From Haplomitrium mnioides (taxonomy: Eukaryota > Marchantiophyta > Haplomitriopsida > Calobryales): a DNA stretch of 64,000 nt. The stretch spans positions 129,725-193,724 of the forward strand of contig JBNGIS010023355.1 in NCBI GenBank assembly GCA_049999725.1. Direction: 5' to 3'. Position numbers and translations under genes: made by a program. Positions within the stretch are counted from its first letter, which is position 1. Every line of letters begins with the position of its first letter. The notes under the pieces were generated by a model. The model saw nothing but the letters and a program-made list of their open reading frames with translations. It was not told the DNA's origin and did no database searches. This document shows, piece by piece, positions 23,500 to 34,400 of this stretch.

Positions 23500-24600
23500 T
23501 CTTGTTAGGGTAAGTTTGGCAATCAAGGATAGTGATCATCATATTTTTTCCATTTGAGATAGTATTCTCTTTTAAGACTATCAAATATATATTCCATAAG
23601 ATGATGCACTTTAAATGGCCAGTATACAAGATGCATATGACATTCCAATTTCTAGGCATCTTGGGGTAGAGAAGACTATCGAGTTGCTTCAATGCACTTA
23701 GTGGTGGCTAAACCTAACTTGAAATGTTTGTGACTTTGTACATTCTTGTGAAAGTTATTAGCGTAGCAAGATTTCAAATCCAAAATCGGTTGGCCTTCTT
23801 CAACCACTATTGATTTCTACTACTTGTTGGGGATATATAAGTTTGTTTCTTGTCACTTTGCTTCCAACCACGAATTGTGGGTTTATTGTCATTGTAGTGT
23901 TTGTGGACAAGCTAAGCAAACAAATTCATCTAATATCAATGGTGGATACTATGGATGCTCAATAATTGGCAAAGATTTATTTTGATACAATCTTTTATTG
24001 TCATGGAATGCCAAAAATATTAATATCCAATAGAGATTCACAATTTATTGGGAAGCTTTGGCACGAGTTGTTCACATTTTTTGGTACTATGTTATCTATG
24101 TCTATGGTTTACTATCATTCTCAAACGGTCAAACCGAATGTGTGAATCGTAATATGGAGGATATGCTTTGAATGTTTATCAATGTTCATCATACTGATTG
24201 GAATAATTTCCTACTAGCTGTGGAGTTTGTATACAACAACTCCTAACAAGCAAGTATTGGATTTTTCCTTTCCTTTTTAATTCATGTCAAAATTCTCTTG
24301 TTCCCGATGGTTTGCTTTCTCCTTCCTCTTCTAATGTTCCAAGTATTTTGTTTCATTTATCTTCCTCTTTGCAAGATGCTCAAAACCATTTTATTATTAC
24401 TTAAAATTGGCAAAAAAATATGCCAATGAACATTGTCATGATTTCTCTTATGTTTAATCTGACCATGTTATGCTTTCTACTCATGATCTTCCTTTGTCTT
24501 TAGATGCTCAAATTCATAAGTTATCTTCAACTTGGATTGGTCCTTTCTCAATTTCTCAAGTTATTTCTCTTGTTGCGTACAAACTTGCTCTTCCTCTCTA
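23500..24600 (+). pseudogene. Integrase of element E
   Basis: HHCC region near 23640-23770 and core near 23880-24180 ('FVDKLSKQIHLISMVDTMD' and a mutated HSQT-G-T-E stretch). Then 'LSSTWIGPFSISQVISLVAY' at about 24500-24560, a GPY/F-type piece. Frames are broken. Confidence 0.75.
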
Positions 24601-24927
24601 TATGAAGAGTCATTTTGTGTTGCATATATTAGGCTTAAACCTTTTGTTTCTAGTCCATCTTTTTTTTTCCAAATCATGTTCACATTCCTTCTCTATCTAT
24701 TATTCTTGATGATAATGAAGAATATGAGGTGGATCTCATTTTGGCTAAACGAATCATCAATCATGGGCAACATCTTCAAATTCAATATAAAGTTTTGTGA
24801 AAGGAATATTGACTTCCTGATGCTACTTAGAAGCCGTGTTCTAATCTTGAGAATGCTCAAGAAGCTATTGAATTGTTTGAAACTATCGGTCATGATGAGG
24901 AAATCATCAATTAGAAGGCCAAAATTA
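24600..24927 (+). pseudogene. Chromodomain and polypurine tract of element E
   Basis: 'DDNEEYEVDLILAKRI' (about 24708) and 'LQIQYKVL' (about 24775) mark the chromodomain; the Trp codon after it is a stop. ATTAGAAGGCCAAAATTA before 24928 is the polypurine zone. Confidence 0.7.
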
Positions 24928-25388
24928 CATAATAGTACAAGAATGATGTTGTGCTATTATGAGAAAACAGAAAAGGGTGAAGGAAGTGGTAGGGGGTCAC
25001 TGTTAGTGTTGAAATTATTTTAAAATTACTTGCTTTTGAAGTTATTTTTAGGGTTGAAGTGAGATAGAATTACTTGCCTTCAAATTTACTTTTAGAGAAG
25101 TAAGATAAGATCATTTTTAGGGTTGAAATCGGAAGTGATTTGTAAGTGAAGTAAGGAGGATAACATATTCTCTTGTATAAATAGAAGGGTTTCACAACCT
25201 TACTTCTCATTCTGGAGTTTCTCTCGAGAGTCACTTAGGTTCTTGTGGGTTGCTTGGCTTTTGCTAGCACTCTTGGTCTTAGCTTAGACATTGCATTTTC
25301 TTGCCTTATTGGTATTTGGTTGAAGAACTCTATTAGAGTTTACTATGAGTTCTTACTCATTTGGATTTGGTCTTTGAGTTTTCTTACA
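24928..25388 (+). repeat. 3' LTR of element E
   Basis: 461 bp. The first two bases read CA instead of TG, both transitions. It ends TTTTCTTACA. Confidence 0.82.
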
Positions 25389-25574
25389 TTTCCAATAGCA
25401 AAATTAGAGGCATCAAAATCAATTATGCAATGTGAATTTGGATCACATGGTTGTAGAATTGGATAAGAAAAGATTGCATCATTGAGTTGTTGAAATGTTG
25501 CTTGTTTTTTTACAATCTATTGAAACTTGACCTTTTGCCTACCAAATTCGTAAATGGTGCAACAATATACGCAT
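25389..25574 (-). pseudogene. RNase H fragment of element D between E and F
   Basis: Continues D's coding sequence from 20312. Matches B at about 15700-15880. Confidence 0.7.
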
Positions 25575-26040
25575 TGTGAAAGAATCTCAATGACCAAATC
25601 CAAATGAGTAGAACCTCATAGTGAACTCTAATAGAGTTCTTCAATCAAATACCAATAAGACAAGCAAAGCCACAACAAGATAACTCTAATAGAGTTATGC
25701 AACTCAAGGGCCAAGCTAATACTAAGAGTGTAAGCAAAAGTTAAACACCCAAAGAACCCAAGTGATTTGAGAGGAACTCAAGAATCAAGAGTGGGGTAAT
25801 AAAACCATTCTATTTATACAAGAGAATGAGGTGTCATATCTCTTTCTTCACTTACAAATCACTTCCAATTTAAACCTTAAAATTGCTCACTTAGAAGTCA
25901 CTTCTAATTTCAGCCCTAAAAAACACTAGAAGTAACTTTGAAGGCAAGTAGTCTTATCTCAAATCAACCTCAAAAGTGACCCTCTACCACTTCCTTCACT
26001 CCTCTCTTTTCTTATAAATAGCACAAATGCTTGTACTATT
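25575..26040 (-). repeat. 3' LTR of element F
   Basis: Plus-strand start TGTGAAAGAATCTC. It ends at TTGTACTATT, directly abutting chromodomain sequence, so the last bases of the LTR and the polypurine tract are missing. Confidence 0.78.
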
Positions 26041-27436
26041 TGAGCATTCTCAAGGTTTGAACACGACTTCCAAGTAGCATCATGAAGTGGATATCCCTTC
26101 CATAAAACTTTATATTGAACTTGAGGATGTTGCCTACGCTTGAGTGCTCGCTTGGACAACATACAATCCACCTCATACTCTTCATGATCATCAAGAACAA
26201 TAGACGGAGGAGGAATTTGAACATGATTTGAAAAAGAAGATGGACTAGAACAAAAGGTTTAAGTTTAGAAACATGGAATATAAGATGAATCTTCATATGG
26301 AGAGGAAGATCAAGTTTGTACACAACGGAAGAAATAACTTAAGAAATTGAAAAAAGACCAAAACAAGTTGGAGATAACTTACGGACTTGATTATCTAAAG
26401 ATAATAGAAGATCATGAGTAGAAAACATAACTTGGCTATCTAAAACATAAGAAAAATCATGACGATGTTTATCAACATATTGTTTTTATTGATTTTGAGC
26501 AATAATAAGATGGTTTCTTGTATTTTGCAAAGAAGAAGATAAATGTGACAAAAAGTTAGAAAGACTTGGAATATTAAAAGAGAAAAGAGAAATCAAACTA
26601 TTAAGAAAAAGAGGATGTTGACAAAAATTAAGAAAGAAAGGAAAAAATCTAGTACTTGCTTGTTTGGAGTTGTTGTATACAAACTCCATAGCCAGTAAAA
26701 TACTATCCCAATTCGTGTGATGAATATTCATAAATGCTCAAAGCTTATCTTCCAAAGTGCGATTTTCACATTCAGTTTGCCCATCTATTTGAGGATGACA
26801 AGCCGTAGATATAGATAGTTTGGTACCCAAAAGTGTGAACAACTCTACCCAAAACTTCCTAGTAAATTGTGGATATCTATAAAAAGTTAGCAACTTTGGC
26901 ATTCTATGATAATGAGAGACTGTATCAAAGCAAATCTTTGCCAATTGTAGAGTATTCACTATGTCCACTATCGGTGTTAGATGAATTTTTTTGCTTAGCT
27001 TATCTCCAAACACCACAATGGCAGTAAACCACGAAGCCTGGTTAGAAGCAAAGTGACAAGATCTAAACTTAATGCTCCCACAAAGTAGTAGGAATTGGTA
27101 GTGATTGAAGAAGACCAACTGGTTTTTGATTTGAAGCTTTGTTTTGCCAACAATTTTTACAAGAACAAATAAAACTACAAACATCTCAAGCTAGGTTTCG
27201 TCACTACCAAGTGTGTTGAAGCAGCTCCATAGTTTTGCCTAGCTCAAGATGCCAAGAGATTGAAATGCCATGTGCTTCTTGTAAACAGACCATTCGAAGC
27301 GTATAATCTTGTGGTAAATATATTTGATAAACTTGATAGAGAATACCATCGTGAATAGAAAAGACATGATGCTCACTATCTTTAACCGCCAACGTGTCTT
27401 AACAAGATTAAAGAATGCATCTTCATGTAGCTTTTG
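26041..27436 (-). pseudogene. Integrase and chromodomain of element F
   Basis: Minus strand: chromodomain 'VQYKVLWKGYPLHDATWKSC' (about 26060-26120), with the Trp residues of the WKGY...TWE pattern kept. Integrase core is at about 26740-27020 ('FGDKLSKKIHLTPIVDIVNT' and 'STACHPQIDGQTECENRTL'), with the catalytic Glu intact in QTE. The N-terminal part is near 27200-27400. Better preserved than in B, D or E but still split by stops and frameshifts. Confidence 0.82.
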
Positions 27437-28030
27437 TTGATTATAAGGAGTACTTCTTGGTACCAACTCAATCGGAAAAGACACTACTCAAAAAAACATC
27501 CAAAAAATTCTTCTAAATATCATCTATCATTATCATAAAGATGTTTTTTTCCTCCATCCTTATTCAAGTTTATGATGGGCTTGATCTAAATAGCAAAGGC
27601 ATGTAATTATTGGTCCACTAAATTAACGTGCTTAATTGATTAAGGCTTCTTCATCAATAGTATCAAACACTCTACAAATTTTTTTGCATCTTGTGAGGTA
27701 ACTTATATATATCATTTTGCCCAATCAAATTGAGTAGATCAATCTTCAAACCAAGGAAACCCTAAAATGATGTCATATTGCACAAGTGCAATAAAAAATT
27801 TCATAGATTTTGCGTACTCTTTTCCAATCCTTAGAAGAAATGGCTTTTGAGATCAAAACATGTCATGCTTTTGGCCATCGGCCATAATCACAACACTCCC
27901 ATTGATAGGTTTAAATTTTGCTTTGATTATCTTAGCGAAACATAATAACATAAAATTTTCAAAAATCCCACTATCTACCAATATTCTACACAAGTGCTCC
28001 TCAATCATATCATCAAGATGGAACAAAGTA
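27437..28030 (-). pseudogene. Protease and RT-start remnant of element F
   Basis: Starts at the deletion join with the pre-RT stretch (equivalent to B 16620-16790). The protease follows, with 'EEHLCRILVDSGIFENF'-type sequence at about 27960-28000. Confidence 0.7.
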
Positions 28031-28043
28031 CCTCAAATTTTTG

Positions 28044-28730
28044 TCAAAATTTTAATTCTATTAGAGTTTGTGAAGTTTTGAATATCTTGTTTGAATAGTT
28101 GAGGGTACGACCTAGCTTCTGTAGCAGTAAGTAATGAGTCATGCCGCTCCGCCATAGCATTGCTTCTTCTAATTGAGTAGGCTCTCTTATTGTAGCTTCT
28201 TTTCTCGTACGAGGCTTCAATCTCCAAACAAAGTGGTCTAGTGCTTCTTCTTCTTTTATATAAGAAATTTGTATAGTTGTATCATGAAAATATGTAACAT
28301 AGCTTCTTACTGTACCAAGTTGCTTCGATTCGTCCAATCGATCTCTAGCTACTTTTGAAGTATTTAGAACCCTAAATCTTGAAATCAACGCTTCTTTGAA
28401 TTCACACCAAGAAACAATAGAAGCAACAAATCCACGTTGTGCTTCTTCTGTTTGATATCTCCACCAAGTCTTTGCAACTCTTTCTAACTGACTTGTTATA
28501 AAAACAATTTGTCGACCATCTTCTCTAATGTTTGTAGCTTCAAAGTATTGCCTACAATCCAATATAAAGTTCTCAGATGCACCACAAACCATCCTCATAT
28601 CATGTGCTTTTGGTGTTGGAAATTGCTCATAACTTGCTTCTTTCTTCCAAAAGGTGTGAAATATGTTTAAGCCATTGTTCTACTACTTGAGCCACCGCCT
28701 CTTGATTCTCCATATAGCTCACTAAAAAAA
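28044..28730 (-). pseudogene. gag of element F, best-preserved gag of the family
   Basis: A 184-residue open frame (28598-28044) reads 'CGASENFILDCRQYFEATNI', 'AKTWWRYQTEEAQRGFV', 'CEFKEALISRFRVLN' and 'LGTVRSYVTYFHDTTIQI'. This is the pattern of the retrotransposon gag capsid family (the WW then F-x-x-F block). The upstream start lies in a degraded part to about 28730. No CCHC knuckle separates it from protease. Confidence 0.82.
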
Positions 28731-28740
28731 ACGAATTGTA

Positions 28741-28752
28741 GCTCTAATACCA
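28741..28752 (-). promoter_or_regulatory. Primer binding site of element F
   Basis: Minus-strand TGGTATTAGAGC, one base inside the LTR, as in E and G. Confidence 0.85.
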
Positions 28753-28753
28753 A

Positions 28754-29264
28754 TGTAAAAGAATCTCAATCACCAAATCAAAATGAGTAGAAACTCATAG
28801 TAAACTCTAATAGAATTCTTCTACCATTGCCAATAAGGCAACCAAAGCCACAACAAGATAACTCTAATAGAGTTATGCAACTCAAGGCCCAAGCTAAGAC
28901 CAAAAGTGCAAACAAAAGTCAAGCAACCAAAGAACCCAAGTGATTCGAGAGGAACTCTAGAATGAGGAGTGGAGCAATGATTCCATTCTATTTATACAAG
29001 AGAAGGAAGTCTCATCCCTCTTTCTTCACTTACAAGTCACTTCCAATTTCAACTCTAAAATTGTTTGCTTAGAAGTCACTTCTAATTTCAACACTAAAAT
29101 TGCTCACTTAGAAGTCACTTTTAATTTCAACCTTAAAACACTATAAGTAACTTCGAAGTCAAGTAATCATTTCTCAAATCAACCCTAAAAGTGACCCTCT
29201 ACCACTTCATTCACTTCTCTTTATTTTCTTATAAATAGTACAACATAGTGTTTGTAATATTACA
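28754..29264 (-). repeat. 5' LTR of element F, with an internal ~45-bp duplication
   Basis: 511 bp against 466 bp for the other LTR. The extra length is a tandem copy of an ~45-bp block containing CTTAGAAGTCACTT at about 29050-29135. Confidence 0.83.
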
Positions 29265-30445
29265 CACATAGTAATGGATGAATTGTTGATAAAAACTTGC
29301 TAATCCATTGAAGCTCAAACATCCTTTGTATGATTTGACATTGGCCATTCTGCGATAACTTTAACTTTCTCTTCCTCCATCTTGATGCCATTTATAGATA
29401 CTTTATATCTTAGAAAAGTCATTTTTTGCTTCCAAAATTCATATTTAGACTTCTTATCATAAAACATCCAATTGTGCAATCATTGCAACACTTCTTTCAC
29501 ATGATCATAATGTTTGGTTTCAATTTTGCTAAAGATAAAGATATACTTCAAGAATACTATTATTGACTTATCCAATAAACTTTCCACTCAAAATATCCAT
29601 ACTTTGTGCAAAAAGTTATTTTTTTAGATATAACTTGACTTGATAGGAATTTGCTAATAGCCACTTCAAAGATCCACCTTAGAAAAGAATTATGTATCAC
29701 TCGATCGATTCAACAATTCATTAATACGTGGTAAAATATAAGCATTCTTCAATGTTTACTTGTTCAAACCACGATAACTTGTACAAAAACGAAACTTGGC
29801 AACTTTTTTTGGTACAAAGAACATTGTTGCTCTTGAAAATAAAGTACTATATTGAATAAAATATTTTCAAAAAGAAAATTCAAGGTTTTACAAAGTTTTC
29901 CAACTATTGTAGTGACATTCGGTATATAGGCCGACTAAAATGAGTACTTACTAACATCAACACAATTAGAAATGACATTCATCGATTATTTGGCAAGTAT
30001 TTTGGCAAACCATCTAGAAACACATTTGCAAACTACTTCAAAATATTATTAATCATTAAGGTAGTTGTAGATTTTCCTATATTTTTACTCAAATCTATGA
30101 TACGTTTGATGCAAATAACAAAAATATATGACTTTTTCTCTATATAAATGGTATGCTCAACTGATTTAGATATCTTTATCAATGGTGCTGAATGCTCTAA
30201 AATAAATGCTTATTTTATAAAATAGCTTGAATGTTTTGTTTTGTCTAATCAATTTGAACGGATCGATCTTCAAGTCAAAACAAGCTTAAAATGTTGTCAT
30301 GTTGTACTGACGCAATTACAAACTGCATAGATTCTACATACTCTTTTCCAATCCTTAGAATAAATGTTTCTTGAGATTAAAACACATCATGTTTTTGGCA
30401 ATCAACCATAGTCACAAAACTACTTTTGATAAGCATAACTTATCT
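29265..30445 (-). pseudogene. Reverse transcriptase and protease remnant of element D
   Basis: Continues D after F. Minus-strand sequence equals B at 15880-17060 with heavy change. The catalytic FLDD site reads about F-L-K-Y near 29540. The match fades out at about 30445. Confidence 0.65.
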
Positions 30446-31194
30446 AAGGTCTAAATAAAATACTTTGAAATCTAAAAGTGACATTATCATATTTTTATAT
30501 TTGCTATTACTATTACTCTAACTACATTTTGTAGTGACCATTATTTTGGAAGTTACTACTAATTTCAAACATTTGATATAGTTGTTACTACTTTGGAAAT
30601 CATTACCATATTTGTGAGCACTATTGTTTTCTTCACTCTATCTATTGAACAACAATGGTGTTAACAAAAGTCCAGCATGTTAATATGTGGCACGCGTGCT
30701 TTCGCCACAAATTTTTCATTGGAGTATTTCTCAACCGACATCAACTTTATCAAAGGAGTTTTGGCCGACCGGATTCCAACTTATGAAACTTGAAAAGTGG
30801 ATTGGAAGAGAAGTTAACATCAAATAGCTGAGTTAATTGAAGCTACAATAATGATTTAAATTTATTTCCAAACTTAAAAAAGGGGTACCCTTACTCAACT
30901 CCAAGACAAGTTTTCAATAGACTTGACTTTACCAGCAGGAATTAACAAAGTTCCCTCGACTTTGCTTAAATTAACTTGTCCTTGAACTGACTACTGGTTT
31001 TCGGTGGATTGAAAGCGGTTTTCCTTGTACAGAAATTGACGGCGCCATTCTCACCGAGAAGGACGGACGGACGGCGTAGGTTCTTCTAATGTCCACTGCA
31101 GTTCGAGGAACCCCTAACTATTTAATTATTGTTAAGGGCGTGATCGGAGAGCAAAGGATGGATGGATTGATCGACTGATTTTGCGAGCTGCGAA
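30446..31194 (+). other. Upstream region of the PHF1/SEC12-like gene
   Basis: No coding or transposon sequence recognised after about 30620. It should hold the promoter and 5' UTR of the gene starting at 31195. I see no convincing TATA box. Confidence 0.4.
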
Positions 31195-31473
31195 ATGAGC
31201 AAGCGCAAAAAGTATTTGACGTGCTCTCGGAAGTATGACATGCCTTTGTTCTGCGCTTCGTGGACAACTCCTGCAGCTGCTGTGTTTTCGGAACCCCAGG
31301 TCAAGTCTGAGGATGAGGCTAGAAAAAGCGATGATGTTGTGAAAGATGTGCGTGAAAACCTTGGTATCGGACACGTGGTTATCGGAGGCGGAGGTGGGCA
31401 TCCTCGGAACGGAGTGAAGAATCGCCTCGTGTTGGTTCAGTACGAGTTTGCGACGGATGTGCTGTCGGAAGCT
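31195..31473 (+). CDS. PHF1: Exon 1 of PHF1/SEC12-like gene
   Basis: 93 codons from the ATG. It ends in phase 0 at GAAGCT before donor GTGAGT and encodes the first blade with the Gly-rich loop. The open frame continues past the donor, but that part ('VSSRCQLIVVG...') has no family match. Confidence 0.88.
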
Positions 31474-34400
31474 GTGAGTTCTCGCTGTCAATTGATTGTA
31501 GTTGGGAACTCTTTCCCGTCACCAGAACCATGCAATCCTTCGTAATTGCCGACATCCCAGCTGGATAAGGAAATTCATTTTTGTTGCTTTTAACAATACT
31601 CTTTACCCAGATGAGAACTGGATTTCCTTGAAAGGTTTAGATTCTGTTAGCAGGATAATTGGTCAATTTCATTGAGACAAGTAGGGCATACTGTAGCTCT
31701 AATTGAGCAAATTGAGAAAATTGGGAATGATCATGGTGTGTACTCTATCTAGTAGGAAAGTTGAGGATCCTGTTCTTCGAACATATTTCATCAATAGTCG
31801 ATATTTGTCATTTTTGTTTGTCATGCACTGGTGGGATCAGCGAAACATGTGCGTTATGTTTTCAAGTGAGGAGTCTGGACACATGTTTGGGCTGATGGTT
31901 GATTATTCCTTATGTGTCTCCGATTGTTCAATTCTTGTCTGATGGATCTTCTTTTTATGTAATATTGGAAAAAAAAAACACTGTTATTTTGAACTTGCTT
32001 TTTAGTCTTTGACATTTCTTGAGTCCTTGAGGCTCATGAGCCTGACTTAGTGAGTGGTGACTGTTCCTGGGCAGATACACACCCTTTACACGGATAAAGA
32101 GCCTTCATTTCAGCCAGCATATCGATTGGCTGTGCACCCTGGGAGTCATGAGATTGTCTGTTCCATTTCCAGTGACTGCAGGTACTAATGCTGTTGTTAT
32201 TTGCTTGTTGGAAAATCTTTCTGTCTGTAGAATGCACATACAGACCACGAACTTGTGTGCCTTGTCAATGTGCAAAGGTTGTCAGGAGCTCAAACTTTTT
32301 TTGTGCAATCTATTTGATGCTGATAACCCTGGGTTTTTATTATTTGTAAGTGAAATTTTGATGCTGGCCATACCTTGGTTTTGAGATTTTGTCGTAGCAC
32401 ATGCACATACTAAGTGCTGGTGCTGTCTTCAGACCATAAGAGCACTGACAACTAACTGTGTGTGAAGTTTTTGGTACTATTTATTTACTGCTTCACAAAG
32501 TCGGTATAAAATAGTTAAGTTTTGAGGTTGGACTTCAAGAGTTGAAGTTATTTCCCCATATTGAAGGTAATACTTATCCGTGTCAAGCATCCAGACCACC
32601 AGTCTTGTTATCACCAAGGTCTAGTTCTGAACTGTTTATAGCCCATTTTCTGTGTTTCAGAGACAGACGAGATAAGATCTCATCAGTATATCTCTGTGAA
32701 ATGTTCGGGAATCTGATATGGAGATGTTGTGTTCATTATGGTACTGATGCTTATTTTTTTGGCTCTTTAGTCTCAATACTGGTTCAGGGTCAAAAGACAG
32801 ATTCAAGATGTTGTATTGGGTGGTGTACAAGTGGTTTTTTTTCTTAGCTGATGTCATGGCCGAATCTTCTCTTTACTTCCTGAAAGGGGCAGAAACTTAG
32901 TGCAAAGATTTGTATCATCTTTGAATTTGAGCAGAGTATTAGGCTAATATAATCTGCACCTGCTTTTGGGGGCTATGGAAACCAGCAAGTCAATGTTGCA
33001 GCTTGCCACTGCCATGAGTCTGATTAACTTGAGACTTTGCACCACATTGTGAAGGCAACACAGCTTTGTTTGATCAGACATTTAGCTGGTCCAAAGACTT
33101 GATTGTGATATTGTTGGTGCATATAAAGAATAAACGTTTTGGTATGGTGCTAAGTGTCATAGTTATTTCCAGATTTTGCGTCCTCCAATCCTTACACTGA
33201 AGGTTAGCAGGGTTGTTTTGGTGGAAAGATCTCAAAGAGAACTTGTCATTTTCTTATTGAGAGAAACGGAACTGACTTGTTGTTGATCAGTTGTAAGGTT
33301 AGATGATGCTGAAGGCAGGATTTCCATTTGGAGGGGCTCCTAGTTGAGACTCTTAAGTTGTGTTTATTCTTAAATGGGTGCAGGCTTTATGAATTGAAGA
33401 ACAATGGAGAGTTACAGTTAGAAGCTGGTGATCAGGTGCCTCAACCTTTTCAAGGTGTTGGAGAACAAAACTGTCTCATTTTCAGTGGAGATGGCACAAG
33501 ATTTGCCATGGGAGGAGATGTAAGGCTGTGCAAGTTGTTGAGTGCATTTTCTATCATAATCTTTTTGTATCATAACTGTGTAAACATATGTAGTAAGTAT
33601 GGAGTTCTCTCAATACTTATAAAGATACATAACTGTGTAAACATATCCGAAATCATGGAATTGGAGGTGCAGGATGGGCATTTGCGAGTATTTGACTGGC
33701 CAAGCCTGAAGTTGGTCCTGGATGAGGCTAGTGCGCACAAGTCCATCAAGGATCTTGATTTTAGGTAGGTGGCTTTTAGAGCATGTTTAGATCATGAAAG
33801 CTTGTGCATTTTGAAAGACAGGGCAGGTTAGTATATTGTACTATAGTTTATGTAGTTTTATTTTCTGAATGTGGAGCATTCATCTTGCAGCCTAGATTCC
33901 TCTTGGCTTGCTTCAACAGACAGCAATGGACCCTGTCGCATTTGGGATCTATCAAAGGAATCTGTCATTGCTTCATTTACTGACAAGGTCTGGTCAAGCT
34001 TTGAAACTGCAAGTTAGACAAAGTAAATATTGAATTAGTTTCAATTTCATTCATTCCAGTTTCTTGTGTGGATCAATTAGCTTCTGGAAGTTTATGTTTT
34101 GTGTATAGTATTAAGATCTTAATCTAGTTTGGCATGTAGGGCGGAGACTTTGCATTTTGTCGTTTCTCGAGAGATGATACAAAATCACTTTTGTATATAA
34201 CAATGAGACAAGGTGGGTATGGTAGTGGGAGCCATATTTATAATTTCCAGCTATTGCAGAAAAATGTGTTCCAGCACACATTTAATTATTGCATGTTTGT
34301 TTTATCTGTAATTGAAAGAAGGTGATGTGTGGGTAAGTCTGGACGGTAGAATTTAATCCATACTCTTGCTGTTTGCAGCTGGGAAGGGTGTCATTTCATA

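Larger units (their letters stand above)
20313..25388 (+). mobile_element. Chromovirus E (Ty3/gypsy), complete but dead, inserted in D
   Basis: LTRs at both ends (465 and 461 bp), primer site, gag-protease, RT, RNase H, integrase, chromodomain and polypurine tract are all in order. The D sequence is continuous across it. The flanks GTTCT and TTTCC align to GCTCC in the sister copy B, consistent with a mutated 5-bp target duplication. About 5.1 kb, the fullest member of its family here. Confidence 0.87.
25575..29264 (-). mobile_element. Chromovirus F (minus), RT-deleted, inserted in D
   Basis: LTRs at 25575-26040 and 28754-29264. Flanking 5-mers CGCAT and CACAT differ by one transition, and D reads through. 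Minus-strand order: gag, protease, then a jump near 27437 from the pre-RT region straight to the start of integrase, then chromodomain. RT and RNase H are lost, so it could only have moved with help, if at all. Confidence 0.87.
18945..30445 (-). mobile_element. Chromovirus D fragment (minus), hosts E and F
   Basis: Three pieces, 18945-20312, 25389-25574 and 29265-30445, join into one degenerate minus-strand chromovirus running from protease through RT and RNase H to integrase, colinear with element B. LTRs, gag and chromodomain are missing at the ends. The breakpoints fall inside continuous family sequence, with E and F between. Confidence 0.75.

Noticed and set aside
31132-31491. Minus-strand frame opposite exon 1
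   Set aside because: It is antisense to a well-supported exon and has no recognisable motif.
31474-31545. Exon 1 open frame continuing to 31545 as an unspliced short protein
   Set aside because: A good donor (GTGAGT) at 31474 joins in phase to exon 2, which carries the conserved VHPG block; the extension has no match.
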